This document shows, one piece after another, positions 16,302 through 24,281 of a stretch of 64,000 bases of DNA. The notes under the pieces were generated by a model, which saw only the letters and a list, made by a program, of their open reading frames with translations, was not told the DNA's origin and made no database searches. The DNA is from Lutibacter sp. (GTDB taxonomy: Bacteria > Bacteroidota > Bacteroidia > Flavobacteriales > Flavobacteriaceae). Each line of letters begins with the position of its first letter. Positions within the stretch are counted from its first letter, which is position 1. The stretch lies in NCBI GenBank assembly GCA_030683995.1, contig JAUXPH010000025.1, forward strand, positions 1 through 64,000, given 5' to 3'. The position numbers and the translations under genes were made by a program.

Positions 16302-17534
16302 TTATTTTGCTTTTTCAGCAGTTAACATTGCGATTTTCACCACAACGTCGGTTGCCAATTGAATGGCTTCTGCGGCAACAAATTCATAACGTCCGTGAAA
16401 ATTATGTCCACCCGCAAAAATATTTGGACAAGGTAAACCTTTGTATGACAATTGAGATCCGTCAGTTCCTCCTCTAATCGCTTTGATGATTGGCGTAATT
16501 CCCAACTGTTTCATCGCTTCTTCCGCAATATCAACAATGTGCATCACAGGTTCAATTTGTTTGCGCATATTGTAATATTGGTCTTTCATCTCAATTTCAA
16601 CCAAATTGCTGCCCAATTTTTTGTTTAAATCATCGGCAACTTTTTGAAAAACAACTTTGCGTTCTTCAAACAACTTCATATCGTGGTCGCGGATAATGTA
16701 CTCGAGTTCGGTTTTTTCAACTTCACCGTGAATGCTGCTCAAATGATAAAATCCTTCGTAACCTTCAGTTTCCTGCGGAATTTCGTTTTTTGGCAATCCT
16801 GCAATAAATTCACTGGCGATTAACATAGAGTTAATCATTTTTCCTTTTGCGTAGCCTGGATGCACAATTTTTCCGTGGATGATTACTTTTGCTCCGGCGG
16901 CGTTAAAGTTTTCATATTCCAACTCTCCAACAGCACTTCCATCCATCGTATAAGCCCACTCGGCACCAAATTTTTCCACATCGAACATGTGCGCTCCTTT
17001 TCCAACTTCTTCATCGGGCGTAAAGCCAATTCTAATTTTGCCGTGTTTTATTTCGGGATGGTTGATTAAATATTCCATTGCCGAAACAATTTCCGTAATT
17101 CCGGCTTTGTCATCGGCGCCCAAAAGGGTAGTGCCATCGGTTGTAATTAAAGTCTGGCCTTTATACAACAACAAATCTTCAAAATAACTTGGAGACAAAA
17201 CAATATTTTGTTCTTTGTTCAACAAAATATCACCGCCATCATAATTTTTATGAATTTGAGGTTTTACGTTGGTGCCAGAATAATCCGGACTTGTATCAAT
17301 ATGGGCAATAAAACCAATGGTTGGCACTTTAAAGTCCACATTAGATGGAAGCGTGGCCATGAGATAGCAATTCTCATCTAAAGTAACATCTTCCAAGCCA
17401 ATTTCTTTCAATTCATCGACCAAAATATGCGCCAAATCCCATTGTTTTTCTGTGCTTGGGAAAGCAGGATTGTTTGGGTCAGATTGTGTGTCTACTTGAA
17501 CATATTTTACAAATCGGTCTATTATTTTTTGCAT
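16302..17534 (-). CDS. pepT: Peptidase T (tripeptide aminopeptidase)
   Basis: A 410-residue M20B di-zinc peptidase that removes the N-terminal residue of tripeptides in the cytoplasm. Metal and catalytic motifs are in order: [34 protein letters not shown] with the catalytic and ligand glutamates, [10 protein letters not shown], and the C-terminal histidine in [11 protein letters not shown]. Length matches the family. It is a single-gene unit with its own -7 box (17551-17558) and terminator (16253-16281). Confidence 0.96.
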   Translation of the reverse strand: MQKIIDRFVKYVQVDTQSDPNNPAFPSTEKQWDLAHILVDELKEIGLEDVTLDENCYLMATLPSNVDFKVPTIGFIAHIDTSPDYSGTNVKPQIHKNYDGGDILLNKEQNIVLSPSYFEDLLLYKGQTLITTDGTTLLGADDKAGITEIVSAMEYLINHPEIKHGKIRIGFTPDEEVGKGAHMFDVEKFGAEWAYTMDGSAVGELEYENFNAAGAKVIIHGKIVHPGYAKGKMINSMLIASEFIAGLPKNEIPQETEGYEGFYHLSSIHGEVEKTELEYIIRDHDMKLFEERKVVFQKVADDLNKKLGSNLVEIEMKDQYYNMRKQIEPVMHIVDIAEEAMKQLGITPIIKAIRGGTDGSQLSYKGLPCPNIFAGGHNFHGRYEFVAAEAIQLATDVVVKIAMLTAEKAK

Positions 17535-17550
17535 ATTTTTAAATTTTTAT

Positions 17551-17558
17551 CAAAAGTA
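17551..17558 (-). promoter_or_regulatory. Predicted -7 box of pepT
   Basis: TACTTTTG on the minus strand, 16 nt upstream of the pepT ATG, matches the flavobacterial consensus TAnnTTTG. Confidence 0.5.
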
Positions 17559-17590
17559 ACGATTCAATAAAGTTTTCGCAATCTAATTTC

Positions 17591-17639
17591 CATAAATTAT
17601 TCCAAAAACCGAATGCTTTCCAACAACGAAATAGATTTA
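17591..17639 (-). repeat. Orphan copy of the 3' end of the lipoprotein gene
   Basis: This 49-bp stretch matches 18526-18574 at 45 positions. In the second copy it encodes the last codons and stop of the lipoprotein at 18532-19089. Here it is non-coding. The two direct copies bracket the unknown gene at 17659-18429, which suggests that gene arose next to or replaced a duplicated lipoprotein gene. Confidence 0.85.
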
Positions 17640-17658
17640 AAGGAATATTTACGGCTGT

Positions 17659-18429
17659 TTAAAAAGATTTTGAAACAGGTTCTTTCACTAAATCGTAAAT
17701 CATAGTTGACACTTCTACGTGAAACCATTCCTTAAACATTTTGTAATTTCGCTTTTGGGGCCATTCTTTTTTGTTAAGATGCCAATCACCTAATTCTAAC
17801 ATAAAGAATTTATCGAATTTCTTTTTTAGCCACAATTCTAAATCATCAATTTCTTCATTTACAAGGTAAATATTGCTTTCATTAAATTCGGGAACTTCTT
17901 CATTTGGATATAAATTAATATACCAATCAACAAAAGGCTGGAGTGGTTTCAAAACAATGGCATGCCTATTAATATAGCTTTCATCATAATCTCCATTTTC
18001 ATATTGATTATCTATAGAATTCATCATTTCTGCAAGATAATTTTCTTCTGATTGTGTAACTACCGTTAAAATATCTTCTCCGTTTTTTTCGGTTAATTCA
18101 AAATCAGAAATAAAATTTGTGAATTCTTTAAAATTTTTCGCCTTATGTGCAATCATCCTTTTTAATAACGGATAGTTTATATCTTCGTCTGCGGAAGCCA
18201 AAGCCATCGTTTTTTCAAACTCTTTTTTGGGAAACAAAAGGCTCATATTGCCAAAATTCCAAGCACTAGTTGCAAATTCAATAATTTCTTCCATATAAAG
18301 GTCTTTGGAAAAATCGTTTTCAAAAGGTGCCATAAATTTATCTAACAAAGAGGAGTAACTTATGCCGGTGGTGTTTGGAATCACATTTTTGTTTCCAAAC
18401 AAATTGATTACTTTATTTTTTTTAGCCAT
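17659..18429 (-). CDS. Hypothetical protein flanked by direct repeats
   Basis: A 256-residue soluble, acidic protein with no signal peptide or recognised domain. It is rich in aromatic residues near the C-terminus (WLKKKFDKFFMLELGDWHLNKKEWPQ). A helical middle (about 50-130) and acidic segments (NQYENGDYDESY) suggest a multi-helical fold. It is flanked by 49-bp direct copies of the 3' end of the neighbouring lipoprotein gene, a sign of rearrangement. The ATG follows an A+T-rich leader without a clear SD. Function unknown. Confidence 0.75.
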   Translation of the reverse strand: MAKKNKVINLFGNKNVIPNTTGISYSSLLDKFMAPFENDFSKDLYMEEIIEFATSAWNFGNMSLLFPKKEFEKTMALASADEDINYPLLKRMIAHKAKNFKEFTNFISDFELTEKNGEDILTVVTQSEENYLAEMMNSIDNQYENGDYDESYINRHAIVLKPLQPFVDWYINLYPNEEVPEFNESNIYLVNEEIDDLELWLKKKFDKFFMLELGDWHLNKKEWPQKRNYKMFKEWFHVEVSTMIYDLVKEPVSKSF

Positions 18430-18531
18430 AATTTTACTGTTTTAAATTATTTTCTAATATATAAAGTCCTACATTGTTTTTTTTATTTTGTCTGATAAAA
18501 ATTCATTAAAAAGGATTTTAATTGTCATAAA

Positions 18532-19089
18532 TTATTCCAAAAACTGAATACTTTCCAACAACGAAATTGATTCACAGATGCGTTCATCGATATTGGTGTT
18601 TCCATAAATTTCACTATACGCTGAAAAATAGCTGTTTTCCGAAATTTTTGTCAGGACTGTAAAACGATGATAGTCAAAATCATTTTTTGTTCCTTTTGAA
18701 ATATACCAAAAAGAAGGTTTTTTTTGAAATAACTCATTCCCTGAATCAATTATTTTAAGGTTGTTTGCATTCAAAACCGAATCTTTTCGATGGTGAAAAT
18801 CACTGTCGAAATTCAAGTTTCCCAAATTAAAAGAAGCCGCTAAAATATAGGTTTCAGAAAGCTGTTTAATCGTGTCGGCAGTAAAAATTTCAGACTGATA
18901 ATTGTCAAAGTATAATTCTGTTTTCCAATTACTTGGAATACTTAATGTAAAGTTTTTATTAAAATCTGTAATTTCTTTGGTGTTTTTATAAGTTGTCGGA
19001 CTGCAATTCAACTTTTTTCCTATTTCAGATTGATTTGAACAGCCTAAAATCAGCAATAAAATCAAAACGTAAAAAGTAATATTTCTCAT
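18532..19089 (-). CDS. Hypothetical lipoprotein
   Basis: A 185-residue protein with a lipoprotein signal peptide (MRNITFYVLILLLILGC, lipobox LILGC, Cys17), so it should be anchored to a membrane facing the periplasm. The mature part has a domain containing NFTLSIPSNWKTELYFD that resembles PsbP/MOG1-like stress-response lipoproteins, a tentative match. It stands alone. Its last codons are duplicated at 17591-17639. Confidence 0.8.
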   Translation of the reverse strand: MRNITFYVLILLLILGCSNQSEIGKKLNCSPTTYKNTKEITDFNKNFTLSIPSNWKTELYFDNYQSEIFTADTIKQLSETYILAASFNLGNLNFDSDFHHRKDSVLNANNLKIIDSGNELFQKKPSFWYISKGTKNDFDYHRFTVLTKISENSYFSAYSEIYGNTNIDERICESISLLESIQFLE

Positions 19090-19170
19090 TTTGTAAAAAT
19101 AATTTATTTTGATTGACTTAATTGGTATAAAAAAATGAAAATTAAATAATTAGCTGATTATTTTTTTGCA

Positions 19171-19200
19171 CTTCGGACTTCCGTCTTCCGTCTTCTGACC
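19171..19200. repeat. GACTTCCGTCTTCCGTCTTC-type low-complexity repeat
   Basis: CTTCGGACTTCCGTCTTCCG and the following TCTTCTGACC form the reverse-complement type of the GACGGAAGTCCGAAGACCGAAG repeats at 23995-24106. It lies between the two lipoprotein genes. Confidence 0.8.
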
Positions 19201-19223
19201 TTTCATTTTACCAATGGCAAAAT

Positions 19224-20261
19224 CTATTTAATCGTCATTTTAGTAATCACTTCATTGCCTGAAACCCAAGCGGTATTTTCATTTACAAAACGAATTGAGT
19301 GAAAAGCTTCGTCACTCACTTTTTCCCAGTTTTTTCCTAAGTTTTTTGAATAAAAAACGCCGTTGTCGGATACTGCAAAGACTTCTTTTCCTTGTGTATT
19401 TGGCACATACTGCACGCAACTCACATATTTTGGCTCCGTATTTTCTGAAACGACTTCCCAAGTTTTTCCGCCATTTTTGGTGATTGCCTTATTGGCATAA
19501 TTTCCTTGCATATCGGTATAATCACCGCCACAAATAATTCCTTGTTTTTCATTGTAAAAATCGACCGAATAAATTCCGGTGCTGCTTTTTCCCTGAACAA
19601 TTGGCGTATCATAAACTTTCCACGTCAAACCCATATCAGGCGAATGAAAAACACGTGATTTCATTCCGCCCGTCACAATCCACGCATTTTCGCCCACAAT
19701 GGCAATGTTGGTATTGCTGGCTGCGAAAGCGGCTTCGCCTTCTTCAATTTTCGGTAAATTCTTGCAATCCATTTTTCCCCAGGATTTTCCGCCGTCGCGG
19801 GTAATTAAAACGGACAAACATTCATCGGTTGGGTCGCCGATGGCGATTCCGTTGAGTTCATCAAAAAACTTCATAGAATCGTAAAAAACTTTTTCGTGCA
19901 CTTCTTTATAAACCAATTCAATTTCGTTGTTTTTATAGCGATACAACAGTGCCGGATTTTCAATACTCAAAGCAAAAACAGCTTCTTTGGTATAGGCAAT
20001 CGCCCTGAAATGCGGAATAATGGTATCGGTTATAATTTTTTTTGTGGCAACGAATTTGCCGTTTCCGGTTAAAATGCCGATGGTTCCGTTTGAGCTTGCA
20101 TAAACAACCGAAGAATCGTTCACAATTTCAATGGCGCGAATGCTGGCGCTGTCTATGTTGAATTTTTCGATGGAAATTTTTACGGTTTCACGTGGTTGAT
20201 AGTTGGTATTACACGCTATTAAAAAAGTAAAGAGGATTGTAATTATCGCAACGTTTTTCAT
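19224..20261 (-). CDS. Ycf48/BNR-type beta-propeller lipoprotein
   Basis: A 345-residue predicted beta-propeller anchored by a lipoprotein signal (MKNVAIITILFTFLIAC). Asp-box (BNR) motifs of the S/T-x-D/N-x-G-x-x-W type recur: TRDGGKSWGKM, SPDMGLTWKVY, TKNGGKTWEVV and SKNLGKNWEKV, each ending a blade. Bacteroidota homologues are often labelled oxidoreductase or photosystem-assembly-like, but no catalytic residues are visible. It probably has a structural or binding role in the periplasm. Confidence 0.85.
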   Translation of the reverse strand: MKNVAIITILFTFLIACNTNYQPRETVKISIEKFNIDSASIRAIEIVNDSSVVYASSNGTIGILTGNGKFVATKKIITDTIIPHFRAIAYTKEAVFALSIENPALLYRYKNNEIELVYKEVHEKVFYDSMKFFDELNGIAIGDPTDECLSVLITRDGGKSWGKMDCKNLPKIEEGEAAFAASNTNIAIVGENAWIVTGGMKSRVFHSPDMGLTWKVYDTPIVQGKSSTGIYSVDFYNEKQGIICGGDYTDMQGNYANKAITKNGGKTWEVVSENTEPKYVSCVQYVPNTQGKEVFAVSDNGVFYSKNLGKNWEKVSDEAFHSIRFVNENTAWVSGNEVITKMTIK

Positions 20262-20319
20262 TTATTCCTATTGAAGATTAAAACAAATTTAGGTAAAATA
20301 AATCGGATTTTTAAACAAC

Positions 20320-20349
20320 AAAAAAGGCAAGTAAAAACCTGCCTTTTTT
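20320..20349 (-). terminator. Rho-independent terminator of the S41 protease gene
   Basis: AAAAAAGGCA (20320-20329) and TGCCTTTTTT (20340-20349) form a 10-bp stem with a 10-nt loop, 21 bp after the S41 gene stop. Its A and T runs on both sides would let it work in either direction. Confidence 0.85.
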
Positions 20350-20370
20350 GTTTATTTATATCAATAAAGT

Positions 20371-21846
20371 TTACTGATTGAAAAACTCATCAGTAATATA
20401 CATTTCTTTATCAAATCTTTTTTCAAGCTTGGAAACTTCAACTTCTTTAATTTCAGAAAACTTGGCCGAAGGTTTTACCTGCCTTGCAGAAATTCCTCTA
20501 ATATTATCAAGCGCAGCTTTTAAAACCACTTCATTTTCATCGCCAAAAGGCAAAATGTTATACCAGAATTGATATTCCTTAACTTCAATATCCGGAACGA
20601 AACCTTGCGTATAATCGCTTTGGTCCAGTTTATTGTAAATTTGAAAAACAATGGGTTGCATCGCGTATAAATGCGCTGAATTGGCAGATGATTCACTTGT
20701 ATAATCGGACGATGGAGAATCATATAAAGTAATTGACCCCACATTTTTACCGTATGTGGTGGTTCCCACCACTTTAATAGGCATAAAAGGTTTCAATCCG
20801 TTGATAATCATTTCGCTTGCAGAAGCCGTGCTACTGGAAGTCAATACATACAATTGGTTAATTCCGGTGAGTCTGTTAATATTTTCTTCCCCGGTTTTAG
20901 TGCCACTTACATCATATACATTTAACTTATTTTGAAAAGTATAAGAACTGTTTTGGTTGGTATGTTTTGCATTAAAAGTTAATTTAGCAAAGGTCTCCGT
21001 TCCTGCAACAGAATTAATCATACTTGCCAAATAGGCAGATGTTAACACAGATCCGCCACCATTTAATCTTAAATCCAATACCAATTCTTGTATTCCTTCA
21101 TTTTTGAAATAGGCAAAAGCGGCGTTTAACTCGTCATTATAAGAAGATCTAAATCCATTATAAACCAAATATCCTACTTTTTTACCGTTAATATCAGCAA
21201 ACACTTTCTTCAAATATATTGGGTCTTCTGAAATAACCACTGCGGTAATTGTTTTATCGGCGATAAGAGTTCCGTTTTCCGTAACAATTGAAAATTTTAC
21301 AGTTTCATTAGAAAGTTTGCTTACCACAGATGAATAATTACTTTCATTCATTAATACACCATCCAACGCATTGATAAGGTCACCTCTTTTAATGCCTGCT
21401 AAATCAGCCGGTGAATTTGGCGCCACATATCTTATATAAAAAATAATGTCGCCGGGAGTTGTATTAATTTTCACTGCCTGTAAACGAATTCCAAATGATT
21501 TTGTAATTCCCTGAAAAGAATTATTTAAAGCCACAAAATCATCAACAATCCAGGAAAATCTATCCGTGTTTCCCTGATCAAACAACAAACTGTAGAATAA
21601 ATCTTCCGGTTCGGCGAACCCATTTAAATAAGAATTATAAGCATCTTTGTCATCATCTTTGGTATTTGCCAAATTAGGAACGACGGTTTGCCAATTGTAC
21701 CAGGAATTCATTCCCTTCCAAACAAAATCATTTATTGGTTTGTCTAAACCACTGCTTATAGGGGCTGGGTCATCATTTTTATCGCAACTGGCAAATGTTA
21801 AACCTAGCACTACGTATGTTGCCAGTATATAGCCTAATTTTCTCAT
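20371..21846 (-). CDS. S41 family C-terminal-processing-type peptidase, lipoprotein
   Basis: A 491-residue serine protease counted from MRKLGYILATYVVLGLTFASC. This start gives a clean lipobox (FASC); the frame could open 27 nt earlier. An N-terminal S41 accessory region is followed by a PDZ-like domain (APNSPADLAGIKRGDLINALDG) and the catalytic domain with DLRLNGGGSV, the serine in SSSTASASEM and the lysine in TTYGKNVGS, a Ser-Lys dyad. It is likely to degrade or process proteins in the periplasm. It is divergent from the sigma factor operon. Confidence 0.92.
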   Translation of the reverse strand: MRKLGYILATYVVLGLTFASCDKNDDPAPISSGLDKPINDFVWKGMNSWYNWQTVVPNLANTKDDDKDAYNSYLNGFAEPEDLFYSLLFDQGNTDRFSWIVDDFVALNNSFQGITKSFGIRLQAVKINTTPGDIIFYIRYVAPNSPADLAGIKRGDLINALDGVLMNESNYSSVVSKLSNETVKFSIVTENGTLIADKTITAVVISEDPIYLKKVFADINGKKVGYLVYNGFRSSYNDELNAAFAYFKNEGIQELVLDLRLNGGGSVLTSAYLASMINSVAGTETFAKLTFNAKHTNQNSSYTFQNKLNVYDVSGTKTGEENINRLTGINQLYVLTSSSTASASEMIINGLKPFMPIKVVGTTTYGKNVGSITLYDSPSSDYTSESSANSAHLYAMQPIVFQIYNKLDQSDYTQGFVPDIEVKEYQFWYNILPFGDENEVVLKAALDNIRGISARQVKPSAKFSEIKEVEVSKLEKRFDKEMYITDEFFNQ

Positions 21847-21978
21847 TTTATTATTTTTGTTATTTGGACGCAATATATCAATTTTTATTCCAAATTTAAT
21901 ATATGCTGTTACAAAAACGTAACTTGCTCGTCATAATTGTAATAACATCAGAAAATCGTTTTAACAACCAAACTTAAA

Positions 21979-22488
21979 ATGGATCAGTCAGAGTTTTTAA
22001 AAAAGGTAATGCCTTTTAAAGATAAAGTGTTTCGATTGGCGAAAAGACTGCTGGTTTCAACTGAAGAGGCAGAGGACGCAACCCAGGAGCTTTATTTTAA
22101 GCTTTGGAAAAACAAATCGAAATTAAACGAATATAACAGTATTGAGGCATTTGCGATGACGATGACGAAGAATTATTGTTTTGACCGATTAAAATCGAAG
22201 CAGGCAAATAATTTATCGCTGGTTCACAGTAACTATAAAGAAGGTGGAACGTCTTTACAGAAAAGGGTAGAATTAAATGACAGTGTAAGTTTGGTTCATA
22301 AATTGATTGAGAACTTACCGGAGCAACAAAAAATAATCATACAGCTTAGAGATATTGAACAATATGAATTTGATGAAATAGCGGAAATGCTGAATATACA
22401 ACCAGCCACAATCAGGGTTTCATTATCAAGAGCAAGAAAAACAATTAAAGAACAATTAATAAAACAACACAATTATGGAATTAGTTAA
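21979..22488 (+). CDS. ECF-type RNA polymerase sigma factor
   Basis: A 169-residue sigma-70 family protein. Region 2 includes EEAEDATQELYFKLWKNKSKL, and region 4 includes LPEQQKIIIQLRDIEQYEFDEIAEML with a helix-turn-helix QPATIRVSLSRARKTI. It is the first gene of a four-gene operon and overlaps the next gene by 14 nt, a typical sigma/anti-sigma arrangement. Its target promoters cannot be told from this window. Confidence 0.95.
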   Translation: MDQSEFLKKVMPFKDKVFRLAKRLLVSTEEAEDATQELYFKLWKNKSKLNEYNSIEAFAMTMTKNYCFDRLKSKQANNLSLVHSNYKEGGTSLQKRVELNDSVSLVHKLIENLPEQQKIIIQLRDIEQYEFDEIAEMLNIQPATIRVSLSRARKTIKEQLIKQHNYGIS

Positions 22489-22897
22489 CATAGAAAAGTT
22501 GTTGGAAAAATACCTGGATGCTGAAACTTCCATCGCCGAAGAAAATGAATTAAAAACTTATTTTTCAGGAGATGATGTAGCACTACATTTAGAAGAATAC
22601 CGTGCAATGTTCGGTTATTTTTCAGCCAGTAAAAACGAGATATTTACAAAAACCATTCAATTAAAAAGTCGAAAACTGAATTGGAAATGGTTATCTGTAG
22701 CGGCCTCAGCAATTTTATTGGTAAGTGTGTACACCGGGTATCAAAAAAACCAACAAGCAAAAGCCGAAAAAATTTATCAGGAAACGCAATTTGCTTTCGC
22801 AATGTTATCGGCAAATTTAAACAAAGGAACTGCAGCAATCACTGAATTGCAAGAGTTTGAAACCACCACTAACAAAATTTTTAACAAAGCTAAATAA
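22475..22897 (+). CDS. Single-span membrane protein, probable anti-sigma factor
   Basis: A 140-residue protein with a cytoplasmic helical N-terminal half (IEKLLEKYLDAETSIAEENEL, like anti-sigma or zinc-finger-type regulators but without a visible zinc motif) and one transmembrane helix (WLSVAASAILLVSVYTGY, about 70-88). A periplasmic tail follows. Overlap with the ECF gene and this topology make anti-sigma activity likely. The tail contains ATTTNKIF-like low-complexity sequence. Confidence 0.8.
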   Translation: MELVNIEKLLEKYLDAETSIAEENELKTYFSGDDVALHLEEYRAMFGYFSASKNEIFTKTIQLKSRKLNWKWLSVAASAILLVSVYTGYQKNQQAKAEKIYQETQFAFAMLSANLNKGTAAITELQEFETTTNKIFNKAK

Positions 22898-22905
22898 CCA
22901 AAAAA

Positions 22906-23424
22906 ATGAAAAAAATAATTTTTATAATCGCCCTTGCTATTTTGCCATTCGCAAATTATGCACAAGTTTCAATTTTCGATAAGTTTGAAGCGATGGATGA
23001 TGTAACCTCTGTGATTGTAAACCAAGAAGCTTTTAAAATGTTAAGCAAATTTAAAAGCAGCAGTCCTGAAGCAAAACAGTATGCTGAAATGGTGAAAGAC
23101 CTAGAATCTTTAAAAGTTTTTACTACGGAAAACACTGCAATTGCAAGCCAAATGGAAGAAGTGGTCTCAAAATATTTGAAAACTTCAAAACTTGTGGAGA
23201 TGATGCGCATAAAAGATAAAGATGCCAACGTTAAAATATACATTCGTCCGGGTAAAGATGACAATCATGTAAGTGAATTGTTAATGTTTGTGAACGATAT
23301 GACAAATAAAGCCAATAAACAAGCTGTTGTATTATCGTTAACAGGGAATATCGATTTAAATAAAGTTTCTGAAATTACGGAAGCCCATATCCCAAACAGC
23401 GGCAAACAACTAAAAAATAAATAA
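22906..23424 (+). CDS. DUF4252-family secreted protein
   Basis: A 172-residue exported protein with signal peptide (KKIIFIIALAILPFANYAQ). The mature part (SIFDKFEAMDDVTSVIVNQEAFKML near the start) matches the DUF4252 family commonly found behind ECF sigma factors in Bacteroidota. Function is unknown. It is 8 nt after the anti-sigma-like gene and shares its operon. A second DUF4252 protein follows. Confidence 0.88.
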   Translation: MKKIIFIIALAILPFANYAQVSIFDKFEAMDDVTSVIVNQEAFKMLSKFKSSSPEAKQYAEMVKDLESLKVFTTENTAIASQMEEVVSKYLKTSKLVEMMRIKDKDANVKIYIRPGKDDNHVSELLMFVNDMTNKANKQAVVLSLTGNIDLNKVSEITEAHIPNSGKQLKNK

Positions 23425-23432
23425 ACACAGCA

Positions 23433-23981
23433 ATGAAAAAGTTTTTAAAAGTTTCAATGGTCGCTTTTGCTTCAGCAATTTTAACTGTTGCCTGTGACAC
23501 AAAGCCATCTTTGCAAAAATATTATGTGGACAGTAAAGAAAACAATGCGTTTATTTCTGTTGATTTGCCGGCAAACATTATTGAGCTAAAAGATGAGAAT
23601 GTTTCTGAAGAAGTTAAAAACACTTTAAAAACCATCAAAAAAGTCAATTTTTTAGCCTTACAAATTAATGACAGCAATCAGGAATTGTTCGCTGCTGAAA
23701 AGGAAAAAGTGGCAGAAATTCTTAAAAACCCAAGCTACAAAGAATTGATGCGTATGAACACAGGAAATGGAAATGTCACTGTGAATTATTTGGGAGAAGA
23801 AGATGCCATTGATGAAGTGATTATTTTTGGATCCGACAACAAAAGAGGATTTGCGCTTGTAAGGGTTCTTGGAGAAAATATGAATCCGAGCGAAATTTTA
23901 AGTCTGGCCCAAGAAATTAAATTAGACGGAAATTCCCAACAACTTAAACAATTGGGAGGTTTGCTTGGTGGTATCAAATAA
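23433..23981 (+). CDS. DUF4252-family lipoprotein
   Basis: A 182-residue lipoprotein (MKKFLKVSMVAFASAILTVAC) of the same family as the preceding gene: both have a conserved middle with KVNFLALQINDSN/KVFTTENTA-like strands and an MNPSEILSLAQEI-type end. It lies 8 nt downstream and is the last gene of the sigma operon. The two probably form a periplasmic pair, one anchored and one soluble, that reports envelope state. That role is inferred. Confidence 0.85.
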   Translation: MKKFLKVSMVAFASAILTVACDTKPSLQKYYVDSKENNAFISVDLPANIIELKDENVSEEVKNTLKTIKKVNFLALQINDSNQELFAAEKEKVAEILKNPSYKELMRMNTGNGNVTVNYLGEEDAIDEVIIFGSDNKRGFALVRVLGENMNPSEILSLAQEIKLDGNSQQLKQLGGLLGGIK

Positions 23982-23994
23982 TTAGACGGAAGTC

Positions 23995-24106
23995 CGAAGA
24001 CCGAAGACGGAAGACCGAAGACGGAAGTCCGAAGACGAAGCTTGACTGCCGGAGGCAGGACCGAAGACCGAAGCTTGACTGCCGGAGGCAGGACTGAAGT
24101 CAGAGG
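23995..24106. repeat. GACGGAAGTCCGAAGACCGAAG repeat block
   Basis: Short G/A-rich units (GACGGAAG, TCCGAAGA, CCGAAGAC) repeat imperfectly just after the DUF4252 lipoprotein stop. The block includes two copies of GAAGCTTGACTGCCGGAGGC (24037 and 24070) with a CTGCC-GGA-GGCAG hairpin. It looks like a flavobacterial dispersed repeat. The reverse-complement type is at 19171-19200. Confidence 0.9.
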
Positions 24107-24181
24107 TTCACAATTAAACGATTAAACGTTTAAACAATTACACGCTTAAACGATTTAATAAATCAACACATAAACAAAACT

Positions 24182-24213
24182 AAAAGCCATACCTTAATAA
24201 AAGTGTGGCTTTT
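24182..24213 (+). terminator. Terminator of the sigma/DUF4252 operon
   Basis: AAAAGCCA (24182-24189) and TGGCTTTT (24206-24213) form a stem extended by AC-GT pairs, followed by TT. It lies about 200 bp after the last operon gene, beyond the repeat block. Confidence 0.7.
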
Positions 24214-24249
24214 TAACTATCTGTTAACTGCTTAAGATAATTAAATCCT

Positions 24250-24257
24250 TATTTTTG
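24250..24257 (+). promoter_or_regulatory. Predicted -7 box of the M1 aminopeptidase gene
   Basis: TATTTTTG matches TAnnTTTG, 24 nt before the ATG at 24282. It overlaps a TTG codon at 24255, which argues against starting translation there. Confidence 0.55.
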
Positions 24258-24281
24258 CCTATTAAATTTTATACATTTCAA

